The notes under the pieces: model-generated
Seen by the model: the letters and a program-made list of their open reading frames with translations, nothing else
What the model was told of the DNA's origin: nothing
The model's database searches: none
Program-made: the position numbers and the translations under genes
NCBI RefSeq assembly: GCF_001884235.1
Contig: NZ_MAOI01000020.1
Span: forward strand, 62,001 to 126,000
Origin: Bacillus paramycoides
GTDB lineage: Bacteria; Bacillota; Bacilli; Bacillales; Bacillaceae_G
Length of the DNA stretch: 64,000 bases
Direction: 5' to 3'
Shown here: piece after piece, positions 24,619 through 32,860 of the stretch
How the letters are laid out: every line of letters starts with the position of its first letter
How positions within the stretch are numbered: the first letter of the stretch is position 1

Positions 24619-26011
24619 CTTTGTACCAATTATATATACGAAGTGCATCTTCTTTTCGCATATGCTTCACTTCATAACCGCGCCCAGCTACCGCTACGGG
24701 AGTTGTACATAATTTATCTTTTCTTTGAAAATACGATTGATTATAGCCTACTGCTTGAACATGTCTTCGTCGCATCATTCCTGTATATTTCGAAAAATCA
24801 CGGTACACGACCGTTAGTTGATTTTCTCTTATTGCATAACCGCCATTTTTATATCTAGCATACGCAAGTAACGAAAACACGATAAATAACGGTAAAAGAA
24901 CAAATAACGCAATATATTGTTTAAAATATATACTCACGCCGACAATTGGAACAGTGAGCATGATACTTATTAACCAGCCCATAATGACATAACGACGCAA
25001 CGCTGTTTTTGGTAAATGAACGATCTCCTCTTCGATTTCATAAGGTAACTCTAAATATGCGAGCAGGTGCTGTACATCTTTTTTCTTCATAAAAGGATGC
25101 AGCATCACTTCGTTACTTGCTGATCCAATACTTTGAATTGCTTCCACTTCAACAGCACAATAACCAAATGGCTGGCGAAGAATACCTTCTTTCACAGTAA
25201 TCGCTTGAATGCGGTGCAATTTTAAGACAAACTCTTTCTTTTCAAATAACCCTTGAACGATACAAATCTCTTCCCCTTTTCGCTCAATTTTAAAGTTTGC
25301 ATATTTTAACACATATCCAGCCGTAGAAATAATCCATGAAATCGCCATTAAAATTACTGCAATCAAAATTAGTTTATAGACACCATTCCCCATCACATAC
25401 GCTTCTATTTTATTTGTGAACCTTTCCGGAAGAACATAATCAAACTTTGTGTAAAGAAGTACTAGTCCAGAAAACACTAGTCCGAACCGACCAGATGTAA
25501 TCGCTGCTGCTAAAACTTCTTTCGATGTTAACTGATAAACCGTCTTGCTTTCTTCCTCTTCTATTTCTTCATTTACGGTAATTTCTTTCTTATGTAATAA
25601 AGAGATTAAATGTTTTGCTTCCTCTTCCTTAATACCCGCTAACATCACTTCTGGCTCACTACCGCCGCCCGCTACTTCTATATTTAACTTCGTAAGTCCA
25701 AGTATTTGATAAATGATGTTAGAAGACGTACTGATATTTTGCACACGGTCTTTATTTAAGTAGCTTTCCTTCTTTACAAAGACACCGTGCTTTATATGTA
25801 AAATATTATTCTCAATCCAGTACACTTTAAAATACCATTTAATTGCTGAAAAAATAGCCATAATGCATAAAATAAACAAAAGGAAAAGATAAAATAAATA
25901 CCAAGGTTCCACTTGTTCATCAGGTTTAAATAAAACAAGAATAATAAGTGGCAACAAACTCGCAACCCTAATACCTAATAATATCGTGATTGGATGTTGC
26001 CTCTTATACAT
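24596..26011 (-). CDS. ydbT: YdbT-like membrane protein with bacterial PH (DUF304) domains, copy 1
   Basis: About 471 residues with paired hydrophobic helices (two near the start, two around 215-245, two around 350-390), each followed by a soluble bPH2/DUF304 domain (VYWIENNILHIKHGVF; EEICIVQGLFEKKEFVLKLHRIQAI; YAIRENQLTVVYRD). Such proteins work with a YdbS partner at the membrane; in B. subtilis the pair is tied to bacteriocin (amylocyclicin) resistance, as I recall. The ATG at 26011 is ten bases after AAGGTG inside the ydbS gene; frames also open at 26020. A second, clearly related pair lies at 28256-30164. Confidence 0.8.
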   Translation of the reverse strand: MYKRQHPITILLGIRVASLLPLIILVLFKPDEQVEPWYLFYLFLLFILCIMAIFSAIKWYFKVYWIENNILHIKHGVFVKKESYLNKDRVQNISTSSNIIYQILGLTKLNIEVAGGGSEPEVMLAGIKEEEAKHLISLLHKKEITVNEEIEEEESKTVYQLTSKEVLAAAITSGRFGLVFSGLVLLYTKFDYVLPERFTNKIEAYVMGNGVYKLILIAVILMAISWIISTAGYVLKYANFKIERKGEEICIVQGLFEKKEFVLKLHRIQAITVKEGILRQPFGYCAVEVEAIQSIGSASNEVMLHPFMKKKDVQHLLAYLELPYEIEEEIVHLPKTALRRYVIMGWLISIMLTVPIVGVSIYFKQYIALFVLLPLFIVFSLLAYARYKNGGYAIRENQLTVVYRDFSKYTGMMRRRHVQAVGYNQSYFQRKDKLCTTPVAVAGRGYEVKHMRKEDALRIYNWYKEKGNTGV

Positions 26012-26480
26012 CCTCATCACTCACCTTCGCCAGTTCTCCAATTTGTCTTTTTAACTGTTCTGCTTCTTCTTTCGTTAAACCAGGAATACTATGAGAAGTT
26101 GCCGCTGTTGAAATGTGTAATTCTGCTAAATTATACTTTCTCATAATTGGCCCCTGTTCAATCGTAACGTGCTGCACACGAATCATTGGAATAAGTACTC
26201 GCTTTACAACGAACATGCCCTTTTGAATTTCAATCTCTTCTTCATTTAACCTATAACTATAATAGCGTTGACGTAAATTTGGAAATACAAAATAATCAAG
26301 CGGTATGTATATAATGGCTCCCGTTACTAGCAATCCAAACAACCAGCCCCACCAATGAAAATTAATCATAAAAAAGAAATATGCAATTACGACTGCTAGT
26401 ATAACTGCTGCTCCAATTAAAGCGTGAATTCTCCACACTTTAAGCATATTAGAATGAATCTCTCTTTCTAACGGTTGCAT
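26004..26480 (-). CDS. ydbS: YdbS-like membrane PH-domain protein, copy 1
   Basis: A 158-residue protein: two transmembrane helices (about 17-60) and one bPH2 domain (RLNEEEIEIQKGMFVVKRVLIPMIRVQHV, shortened: RVLIPMIRVQHVTIEQGP). It overlaps the downstream ydbT-like gene by a few codons, so the two are translationally coupled and probably form one complex. The paralogue at 29688 has nearly the same C-terminal half, with LHISTAATSHSIPGLT and the ending LAKVSDEDV in both. Confidence 0.85.
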   Translation of the reverse strand: MQPLEREIHSNMLKVWRIHALIGAAVILAVVIAYFFFMINFHWWGWLFGLLVTGAIIYIPLDYFVFPNLRQRYYSYRLNEEEIEIQKGMFVVKRVLIPMIRVQHVTIEQGPIMRKYNLAELHISTAATSHSIPGLTKEEAEQLKRQIGELAKVSDEDV

Positions 26481-26591
26481 GACATCACTCCAACTATATG
26501 AATTTATTAATTACATATTAGTTGTTATATACATTTTTGTAAATTTATAGTTTTCTACATCGTATCAAGAACTTCTTTAAAATTCCCTTCA

Positions 26592-26741
26592 TTAATTGAA
26601 TACACTTGAAGCCGGATGTAATCTATAAAGAAAGAAGAGCCGATAGCCGCTCTTCTTTCTACAAATCATTTCTTCTATCACACGCAAATAATGTTTTTTA
26701 GGACGTTGTTTTTTCCAATCATAAAACTTTACTTCGAGCAC
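26592..26741 (-). CDS. Possible small basic protein, 49 residues
   Basis: A GTG at 26741 stands nine bases after AAAGGAG and opens a 49-codon frame rich in Lys and Arg (VLEVKFYDWKKQRPKKHYL). No homologue recognised. A hairpin (AAAGAAGAGC / GCTCTTCTTT, 26631-26658) lies inside the second half of the frame, so the reading frame may originally have been shorter or the hairpin may be part of its mRNA control. The good ribosome binding site is the main support. Confidence 0.4.
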   Translation of the reverse strand: MLEVKFYDWKKQRPKKHYLRVIEEMICRKKSGYRLFFLYRLHPASSVFN

Positions 26742-26867
26742 TATAATTCACTCCTTTTAATAAAAAAACACTATAAAAATAGTGTAATCCTACAACATCA
26801 TAGCCTCACACATCAATTATATAAAAATAAAGCTAGTTTTTTATAAATTTTTTGATATAATTACATA

Positions 26868-26940
26868 CGGGAAACGGGAAGAATTTTGTCTTCCCTTGTG
26901 TTTTTATTTGCATCTAGTTCTTTTGCTAGATGCTTTTTTT
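26868..26940 (+). ncRNA. Candidate small RNA or transcription attenuator
   Basis: An extended -10 box (TGATATAAT, 26853-26861) is followed by a stretch that would give a transcript of about 73 bases with two hairpins: GGGAAGA/TCTTCCC (26876-26895) and GCATCTAG/CTAGATGC (26910-26933), the second with seven T behind it. It ends 41 bases before the TTG of the next membrane gene, so it could be a free small RNA or a leader that stops transcription before that gene. The -35 region is weak. Earlier bases of this gap (26742-26850) show only an AT-rich stretch with a short CACTAT hairpin. Confidence 0.45.
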
Positions 26941-26981
26941 ATATCATTTTACATAACTTATATAGTAAGAGGATGATCCCA

Positions 26982-27365
26982 TTGAAAAAATTTGCCGTTA
27001 GTTATTTAACATGCTTACTAGTTTTCTCTATTGTTGTGAATATTTTACAGTATACACTAATTCCAAATTATGCAGATTCATGGGGGCCGATTTGGGTATC
27101 CATTATTATGTATGCCATTCTTGGAAGTATTCCTGTTCTTATTGGTTGTTTATTAGGGGAGTTTTGTTATAGAAAAGTAAAAAGAAGTCACGAATTAAAA
27201 GTTGGAATTCCTGTATTTATACTGTTAGGTATTTCCTACAATCATTTATTCTTTATGTGGTTTAACAACAGAGATTTTCTATCCTTTAATTTAGAAGCCT
27301 TTTTGGACACCGGCCTTCCTATTACTTTATCATCTTTAATGTTTTACCTTATAAGACGGCGGTAA
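26982..27365 (+). CDS. Four-helix membrane protein, unknown
   Basis: A 127-residue protein with four hydrophobic helices. I take the TTG at 26982 as start because GAGG lies nine bases before it; the ATG at 26973 is too close to that site. The segment IPVLIGCLLGEFCYRK resembles TPIILGGCLLGELLFR in the damaged gene at 27727-28147, so the two belong to one family. Function unknown. Confidence 0.6.
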   Translation: MKKFAVSYLTCLLVFSIVVNILQYTLIPNYADSWGPIWVSIIMYAILGSIPVLIGCLLGEFCYRKVKRSHELKVGIPVFILLGISYNHLFFMWFNNRDFLSFNLEAFLDTGLPITLSSLMFYLIRRR

Positions 27366-27384
27366 TTCTTTATTCACTAAATAA

Positions 27385-27426
27385 AAAAATGTTATTACTT
27401 CTCTTTATTTAAGTAATAACATTTTT
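27385..27426. terminator. Bidirectional terminator
   Basis: AAAAATGTTATTACTT and AAGTAATAACATTTTT are perfect 16-bp arms with a 10-base loop, between convergent genes. Confidence 0.8.
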
Positions 27427-27439
27427 ATTTATAAACTAC

Positions 27440-27706
27440 TTAACAAATTTGCTTCCAACTAGCATCCTTTATATCTTCACTAGTCGGTTTTCTAACTAAT
27501 CCAGCACATCGCTTTTCACAAGCACCAAACACAATGAAATTTTTCTGCGCTTGTCTTAACGAAGTTTCATTTGCGCCGCCTTCAAGGTCAGGATCTTTAA
27601 ACTGAACAGGATCATCTTCCCAATAACATATTTTACAAATTTCATATGTACCTGGTGGTTCTTCTTCTAATGTTTTATATCCGCAGCATGGGCAAGTGTA
27701 TTTCAT
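27440..27706 (-). CDS. CPCC family cysteine-rich protein
   Basis: An 88-residue protein beginning MKYTCPCCGYKTLEEEPPGTY with a second pair in EICKICYWEDD, i.e. a CPxCG-type zinc-binding module, then GGANETSLRQAQKNF, a constant feature of this family. These proteins are common in Bacillus and are often found near immunity or toxin-like loci, but no activity is known. It lies next to the membrane-gene remnant and between the two ydbST pairs. Confidence 0.8.
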   Translation of the reverse strand: MKYTCPCCGYKTLEEEPPGTYEICKICYWEDDPVQFKDPDLEGGANETSLRQAQKNFIVFGACEKRCAGLVRKPTSEDIKDASWKQIC

Positions 27707-27726
27707 TTGGTCACTCCATTATCAAC

Positions 27727-28147
27727 TTATTTTCTCTCCCATATATTCCGACTCACAAAGAATGTAACAGCGCAAATCATAGTCATCCCCATGAAATACA
27801 TCATTTGAAGAGTACTAGAATCTTCATATGTAGTTGGAATTCCTATCGTTACGAAAAAAAAGATAAAAACAATATTAAAAGCTAAAAGCAGATATAATAT
27901 AGCTTGATTTAAATGGTAAAATGATAAATCTAAACAATAACTCTCCAAGAAGACATCCACCTAAAATAATAGGTGTTCCAAAATACAATGTAAGGACTCC
28001 CATTTGCGAAGTAGCTTGAATTAAATTTCCAAGTACGGTCGAAGTCTCCTCATTAAATCTTTCCATTCTATCATATAACTCAAGTACCGTTAATGAAACA
28101 AATAAACTTAATATAGAAAATGAATACGGAATTAAAAATTTGCTCAT
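27727..28147 (-). pseudogene. Frameshifted membrane protein gene
   Basis: Two overlapping minus-strand frames appear to be one broken gene. The first (from the ATG at 28147, or a TTG at 28153 behind AAGGTGA) encodes MSKFLIPYSFSIL and GTPIILGGCLLGELLFR and then stops; the second (to 27727) continues with ILYLLLAFNIVFIFFFV and ends in FVSRNIWERK. Joining them near 27890-27910 gives a protein of about 140 residues with four helices, like the gene at 26982. Either the gene is a pseudogene or there is a sequencing error or a programmed shift at that point. Confidence 0.5.
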
Positions 28148-28225
28148 TCTCAATCTCATTCACCTTACTTTTTTGCTTCACATATATTACTCATTATTTT
28201 CTACCATTTTCACATAGAAAAATAA

Positions 28226-28250
28226 CCCGTCTTCCACGAAAGACGAGCCA
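28226..28250 (-). terminator. Terminator of the second ydbST pair
   Basis: On the minus strand CTCGTCTTTC/GGAAGACGGG forms a short stem followed by TTATTTTT, directly after the stop codon of the ydbT-like gene. Confidence 0.6.
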
Positions 28251-28255
28251 TTCAA

Positions 28256-29695
28256 TTAACTCTCACTTATTCTCTTCTTATACCAATCCTGCATTCTCTC
28301 CGCATCTTCTACTCTTATATGCTCTAATTTATAACTCGATGATGCACTAGAAAACTTGTACGTACATAAATGTGCTCGGCGCTGGAAATATGATTGTGTC
28401 TTCTCAATTGATTGAACGTGTCTTCTTCTTACAAGCCCTGTATATTTCCCGACACTGCGATACACAATTGTAATTTGCTCTCCTTTGACGCTGTAACCAT
28501 TTGTTTTAAATGTTGCATATCCAAGTGTAAAGATGAGGATAGCGAGCGGTAATAAAGCCCACATAATGACGTACTTTTCAAAGTATATACTTATTCCCGT
28601 AATCGGAATTGCCAGCATGGCGAAGAGTAGAAAACTATCTATTAAATAACGACGCAACGCTGCTTTTGGTAATGATGTAATGTTTGTATTCAGTTCATAT
28701 GGTAATTGTAAATGCGCAAGTAAATCTTGCACACGATCTTTTCGAATGATCGGATGCAGCGTAACCTTTTCCTCTTTTCCCTCACTTTGAATTACTTCTA
28801 CTTGCACAGCACAGTAACCGAACGGTTGGCGTAAAATACCTTCTCTTATTGTAATCCCTTGAATGCGGTGTAACTTTAGTACAAGTTCTTTCCTTTCAAG
28901 CAAACCTTGAGAAATACGGACTTCATCATTTCTTCGATTCACCGTGAAATTCCCATGTTTTAACGCGTAACCGATTGTGGATATAATCCAAGAAACGACG
29001 AGGAAAATGGCTACCATGTAAATCCAGCCATATATATCATGATCCATTACATACGACTCTACTCGATTTTTTATCCATTTCGGAATGTACTCATCCACTT
29101 GGTTATAAACGAAAAGTATTAAAGAGAATAGTAATCCAAATTGGCCCGATGTAACAGATGCTAACAAAATTTCTTTCCAAGTTAATTTGTATTCTGTCGC
29201 TTGTTTTTCCTCTGTAATGATTTCTTTTTCTACTACTTCTTCTGATGTTTCTTCTGTTTCTGCTGTTTTTACTGCCTTAGCTGGCTCATTTAGCATCACA
29301 ATGAGCTCTGTCGCCTCTTCTATCGTAATACCAGCTAAACTAACTTCCGGATCATTTCCTCCGCCAGCTGTTTCGATTTTAATTTTCTTTAAACCGAGTA
29401 TTTGATATAACACGCTCGAACTTGTATTAATCGTTTGAACACGTTCTTTATTTAAGTAACTCTCCTTTTTCACAAAGAGGCCTTGCTTAATGTGCAATAC
29501 GTTATTTTCGACCCAGTATACTGTGTAATACCATTTTTCAATCACTGAAAAAATCGTAATTAAGGCGAATCCAGCGGGAACTAAATACCAAAATGGGAAC
29601 TTTCCGTTTAAACTAAACATGAAAATAATTAATGGTAAAAAGTCTGTTACTTTTAATTCTAATAACATCGTGATTGGATGCTGCCTCTTATACAT
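28256..29695 (-). CDS. ydbT: YdbT-like membrane protein with bPH domains, copy 2
   Basis: About 479 residues with the same layout as copy 1: membrane pairs followed by three bPH2 domains. It starts with MYKRQHPITMLL (copy 1: MYKRQHPITILL), and keeps LVLKLHRIQGITIREGILRQPFGYCAV almost unchanged (short form LHRIQGITIREGILRQP). A longer acidic linker (residues about 150-175, TAETEETSEEVVEKE) distinguishes it. Pairing with its own YdbS copy and translational overlap argue that both complexes are made. Confidence 0.8.
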   Translation of the reverse strand: MYKRQHPITMLLELKVTDFLPLIIFMFSLNGKFPFWYLVPAGFALITIFSVIEKWYYTVYWVENNVLHIKQGLFVKKESYLNKERVQTINTSSSVLYQILGLKKIKIETAGGGNDPEVSLAGITIEEATELIVMLNEPAKAVKTAETEETSEEVVEKEIITEEKQATEYKLTWKEILLASVTSGQFGLLFSLILFVYNQVDEYIPKWIKNRVESYVMDHDIYGWIYMVAIFLVVSWIISTIGYALKHGNFTVNRRNDEVRISQGLLERKELVLKLHRIQGITIREGILRQPFGYCAVQVEVIQSEGKEEKVTLHPIIRKDRVQDLLAHLQLPYELNTNITSLPKAALRRYLIDSFLLFAMLAIPITGISIYFEKYVIMWALLPLAILIFTLGYATFKTNGYSVKGEQITIVYRSVGKYTGLVRRRHVQSIEKTQSYFQRRAHLCTYKFSSASSSYKLEHIRVEDAERMQDWYKKRISES

Positions 29696-30164
29696 CCTCA
29701 TCACTCACCTTCGCTAATTCTGCGATTTTCGTTTTTAGCATCTCTGCTTCATACATCGTTAAACCTGGGATGCTATGAGAAGTTGCCGCCGTTGAAATAT
29801 GCAGTTCTGCTAATCCGTATTGTCTCATAATTGGCCCTTGCTCAATCGTTACGTGCTGTACACGAATCATCGGAACTAATACACGTTTTATAACGAAAAG
29901 ACCGTGTTGAATTTCAAGCTCTTCTTCATTTAATTGATAGCTATAATAACGCTGACGCAATTTCGGAAACGTAAAGTAATCAAACGGCGTATACACGATT
30001 GTTAATCCGATGAGCACATAGAAAATCCAAGCCCACCAATTAAACTTAATCATAAGGAAAAGATATGCCAAAATGACTATAATACTAATTCCTAGCTCAA
30101 TTAAGGAACGCGTTTTCCACACCTTGACCATGTCAGGGTGAATTTCATTTTTCAATGGCTGCAT
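29688..30164 (-). CDS. ydbS: YdbS-like membrane PH-domain protein, copy 2
   Basis: A 158-residue protein with two helices (about 18-60) and a bPH2 domain. Length and ending (LAKVSDEDV) are identical to copy 1, while the membrane part differs. The gene overlaps the downstream ydbT copy. The duplication therefore involved the whole two-gene unit. Confidence 0.85.
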   Translation of the reverse strand: MQPLKNEIHPDMVKVWKTRSLIELGISIIVILAYLFLMIKFNWWAWIFYVLIGLTIVYTPFDYFTFPKLRQRYYSYQLNEEELEIQHGLFVIKRVLVPMIRVQHVTIEQGPIMRQYGLAELHISTAATSHSIPGLTMYEAEMLKTKIAELAKVSDEDV

Positions 30165-30247
30165 GTAACCACTCCAAATCTAGTAATCTAATATATGAAT
30201 TCTCTTAAGTTACATTTTACATAATTTCACAGAAAATGAGAATGCTA

Positions 30248-30427
30248 TTATTTCCCTTCTTCCTTGTCTTTTTTCTCAGGAATAAAATATCCGAACCAAA
30301 GTAGCCAAATGAAACCAATTAACGAAAACCAACCTTTATCACCTTGAAAAGCATCAATCATACTTGGGATTTTATAAACCCCAATAAATCCAAGAAAACC
30401 GAGCCACCAATTTTTCTGCATTCTCAT
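30248..30427 (-). CDS. Small membrane protein (59 residues)
   Basis: Starts MRMQKNWWLGFLGFIGVYKIP and has a second hydrophobic stretch WFSLIGFIWLLWFGYF, ending in a charged tail KKDKEEGK. Start at 30427 after AAGGAGGAATAGAG. The KNWWLGFLGF opening resembles DUF3796-like small membrane proteins, but this is tentative. It overlaps the stop region of the TetR gene, so the two are one operon and it may be that regulator's target. Confidence 0.65.
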   Translation of the reverse strand: MRMQKNWWLGFLGFIGVYKIPSMIDAFQGDKGWFSLIGFIWLLWFGYFIPEKKDKEEGK

Positions 30428-30429
30428 CT

Positions 30430-31011
30430 CTATTCCTCCTTCATTACATTTTTCACATTTTGAATCCAAATTTCTTTATACTTTAAATTGAATCCCATTA
30501 ACATGTAGTTGTTCATATTATCAATAACGAGCGCTAACGTATGAGCGTTTGCTTCTGTTGCATGTTGCGACACAACTCCCAGCTCCACACCTTTTTTCAA
30601 TAAATCGTGAAATCCATTTAAGAACTCTTCTTGTATTTCAAATAAGCGTTTCTGATACTTTTCATTTCGCGTCGCAGTTACAATAAATTCATTTATAACG
30701 CGGAGTATTTCTTGTTCCCCTTCATACCCAGACAACATATGTAAGCCATCTGCGATTAATTTTTCTTCAAATTTTTCTTTCGTATATTGTTCTTTATCGA
30801 AGTAATTGGCGAAATGATACCCAGAAAAAATCTCTTCAAATAAAAAATCAACTAGCGCTTCTTTAGACGGGAAATGATAATAAATAGCTGGCTTTGATAT
30901 TCCAACTTCTTTCGCAATCATTGAAAGACTTATCTTCTCAATACCATGCTCTGCCATTAGTTTAAATGATGCTTCTACAATGTTCTGCGATGTTTGTATA
31001 TTTTTTGTCAT
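30430..31011 (-). CDS. TetR/AcrR family transcriptional regulator
   Basis: A 193-residue regulator: MTKNIQTSQNIVEASFKLMAEHGIEKISL then SMIAKEVGISKPAIYYHFPSKEALVDF is the DNA-binding domain (quoted in shortened form: GISKPAIYYHFPSKEAL); the rest is helical. It is followed by a small membrane gene and diverges from a lipoprotein gene. An ATACC-n10-GGTAT inverted repeat in the 31-base gap is a likely operator that would control both directions. Confidence 0.85.
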   Translation of the reverse strand: MTKNIQTSQNIVEASFKLMAEHGIEKISLSMIAKEVGISKPAIYYHFPSKEALVDFLFEEIFSGYHFANYFDKEQYTKEKFEEKLIADGLHMLSGYEGEQEILRVINEFIVTATRNEKYQKRLFEIQEEFLNGFHDLLKKGVELGVVSQHATEANAHTLALVIDNMNNYMLMGFNLKYKEIWIQNVKNVMKEE

Positions 31012-31020
31012 ATAATAAAG

Positions 31021-31040
31021 ATACCATTACTAGAGGGTAT
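31021..31040. promoter_or_regulatory. Candidate TetR operator
   Basis: ATACC (31021-31025) and GGTAT (31036-31040) with a 10-base spacer, in the gap between the TetR gene and the divergent lipoprotein gene. Confidence 0.45.
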
Positions 31041-31042
31041 AT

Positions 31043-31372
31043 ATGGAAATAAAAAAGAAGAATATTGGTATATTTTTATTTTCCGCTTTAATATTTACTA
31101 TTTTAGTAGGGTGTAATGTGGAAAATAATAAAGAAGAAGAAATCATTACTAAAGCAAAAGAAGAAACTATTAAATACTTCAAGGAGAAGGAAAACGTAGA
31201 TGTAACTATTACTAAACATAAATTCACTCCAAATGATCTTCAAACAATTTTTATATCTGGTTATGTAACAGATGACAAAAATAAAGAATTTAGTGTTGCA
31301 GTTGAATACGCTAATAACTATTATATCAGTACCATTTCAACCACCAAAAATTTCGAACTAAAACATGATTAG
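31043..31372 (+). CDS. Small lipoprotein, unknown
   Basis: A 109-residue protein with a type II signal peptide: basic start, hydrophobic core and lipobox ILVGC with the modified Cys at 24. The mature part (about 85 residues) is charged and has no motif I recognise. AGAGGG lies just before the ATG. It is divergent from the TetR gene and separated from it by a possible operator. Confidence 0.65.
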   Translation: MEIKKKNIGIFLFSALIFTILVGCNVENNKEEEIITKAKEETIKYFKEKENVDVTITKHKFTPNDLQTIFISGYVTDDKNKEFSVAVEYANNYYISTISTTKNFELKHD

Positions 31373-31430
31373 TTAACGGTTCGTTGAAATATCTTTTCTT
31401 TATAAAAATCCAAAATAAACCTATACCGTC

Positions 31431-31467
31431 AAAAACACTCGTAGATTGTATCTACGAGTGTTTTTTT
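31431..31467 (+). terminator. Terminator after the lipoprotein gene
   Basis: AAAAACACTCGTAGA and TCTACGAGTGTTTTT are perfect 15-bp arms with a 5-base loop. The rest of the gap to 31665 shows no gene. Confidence 0.85.
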
Positions 31468-31665
31468 ACAATCCTTAAGTACAGTCGAGAAACATACAAG
31501 CTATTAAAAACCGTGGGGACACCTATAAATATTTCAAAAGCAATAAAATAATCTCTAAACACGGAAAATATGAATAAATCAGGAAAAGTTTACAGTTCAC
31601 ATAAAAGTAAGGGAATATATGGTATGTTATTATTAAGATCTAAATATATAAGGGGTGAAATAAAG

Positions 31666-31863
31666 GTGGAAGCTGAAACGAAATCAAAGATTTGGGAATA
31701 CGTTGGCTGGGGGGCTATTGTTATTGTCGGAGCTATTGCAACTTTTGGCGTTATGATGCTAATATTTGGCGATCCCAAAACTAAATACAAATCTCAAGAA
31801 GTTACAACGGAGAAACAAGAAATCACTATTACAAATCAACAATTTACTTCTAAAAAAGCATAA
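31666..31863 (+). CDS. Small single-pass membrane protein
   Basis: A 65-residue protein from the GTG at 31666, eight bases behind AAGGGGTG. A soluble N-terminus (VEAETKSKIWEYVGWG) leads into one transmembrane helix (about 14-36) and a polar tail. The upstream in-frame ATG at 31570 has no ribosome binding site. No family recognised. It precedes a YjcZ-like gene by 36 bases. Confidence 0.5.
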   Translation: MEAETKSKIWEYVGWGAIVIVGAIATFGVMMLIFGDPKTKYKSQEVTTEKQEITITNQQFTSKKA

Positions 31864-31899
31864 AGTAAAATAACCCCATAAAAAACAAGGGGCGTTAAT

Positions 31900-32052
31900 A
31901 TGGGATATGGCGGTAAGGGTGATAGTGGTGATAGTGGCGGCGGTGAAGATGGCAAAGATGGTAAGAGCGGTGGTAGCGGATTTATATTACTCATTGTGCT
32001 CTTTATCGTATTAATCATAATTGGAGCCAGCTATAGCGGACTTGGTTTCTAA
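31900..32052 (+). CDS. YjcZ-like small sporulation-type membrane protein
   Basis: A 50-residue protein: a Gly/Asp/Ser-rich head (MGYGGKGDSGDSGGGEDG) and a single hydrophobic tail GFILLIVLFIVLIIIGASY. The GGSGFxLLIVLFxxLIIIGAS pattern is that of the YjcZ family, short spore-associated proteins of Bacillus. AAGGGGCG lies seven bases before the ATG. The acidic insert in the head is longer than in the usual 30-40-residue members. It is followed by a strong terminator. Confidence 0.75.
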   Translation: MGYGGKGDSGDSGGGEDGKDGKSGGSGFILLIVLFIVLIIIGASYSGLGF

Positions 32053-32083
32053 GAAAAGACACAATTCAGTTAGTTATAACAAC

Positions 32084-32129
32084 AAAAAAGAAGGCATCCT
32101 AAATTACACATTTAAGGTGCCTTCTTTTT
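32084..32129. terminator. Terminator between the YjcZ-like gene and ecsC
   Basis: AAAGAAGGCA and TGCCTTCTTT-type arms (one G-T step) with an inner CCTAAAT/ATTTAAGG part, T-run on the plus strand and A-run on the other side. Confidence 0.75.
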
Positions 32130-32139
32130 GTAAAGCAAA

Positions 32140-32847
32140 TCAATTCCTATTAATCAACCGCATACGATAACAATTCACCGTCACTTCCCCAAGCCTTTGC
32201 AATAATTGATAATTTGCATATGCTCCGACTGGGGCACCGATGATTGGAACGAGCTGGAGCATTTTTGCTAAATCAATATAGTCTCGGTACTCTGTTTGGA
32301 ACCTTTCCCAGTCCATATGATTTTCTTCTTCTGTATCCCACGTTTCAATAGCTTTCCATATTTCTTTTCTATGATCATCACTAGAAAAAGCAAGTTGGAA
32401 AACGTGAAGAATAAAAAGGCGTTCTTCTTTTTTACTCGTATCAAATCCGTACAATGTTGCCGCATCAAATAAAAACTTAATTTTAATGCTGAGGAGTAGC
32501 GGAAAATCAGCAAGGCCAAGGAGAATACCACCTGCTCCTGTTCCTGCCCCTTCTGCCGCTGCGACTTTTTTATATTCATCTAATTTTTTACGTACTTCAT
32601 CGTCTCGTCTTTGCAGTGACCAGTTCGTTTCTTTTAGCTTCGGTTTTATGAAGTTTGATCCAGCACTAATTGTTTGTACCATCATCCGAATCGTTTCTGT
32701 TAGTACCTTTTGCACTTTCGCGGGCACTAGCTGTTGTACTTTCACCTGCACTTTTTTAGAGAACCGTGTCATCATAGAAGAATCTTTCATGAATGTAGCT
32801 TTCCACTGCTCCAATTCTTTTATAACCTTCTCTTCATATGTAATCAT
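32140..32847 (-). CDS. ecsC: EcsC family protein
   Basis: A 235-residue protein of the EcsC family. GAGTGAGGILLGLADFPLLLSIKIKFL (short form GGILLGLADFPLLLSI) and LVPIIGAPVGAYANYQLL are characteristic. It is the third gene of ecsA-ecsB-ecsC; EcsAB affect secretion, competence and processing of membrane peptides, while EcsC has no known reaction. AAAGGAATGAACCT precedes the ATG and the gap to ecsB is 13 bases. Confidence 0.88.
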   Translation of the reverse strand: MITYEEKVIKELEQWKATFMKDSSMMTRFSKKVQVKVQQLVPAKVQKVLTETIRMMVQTISAGSNFIKPKLKETNWSLQRRDDEVRKKLDEYKKVAAAEGAGTGAGGILLGLADFPLLLSIKIKFLFDAATLYGFDTSKKEERLFILHVFQLAFSSDDHRKEIWKAIETWDTEEENHMDWERFQTEYRDYIDLAKMLQLVPIIGAPVGAYANYQLLQRLGEVTVNCYRMRLINRN

Positions 32848-32860
32848 AGGTTCATTCCTT

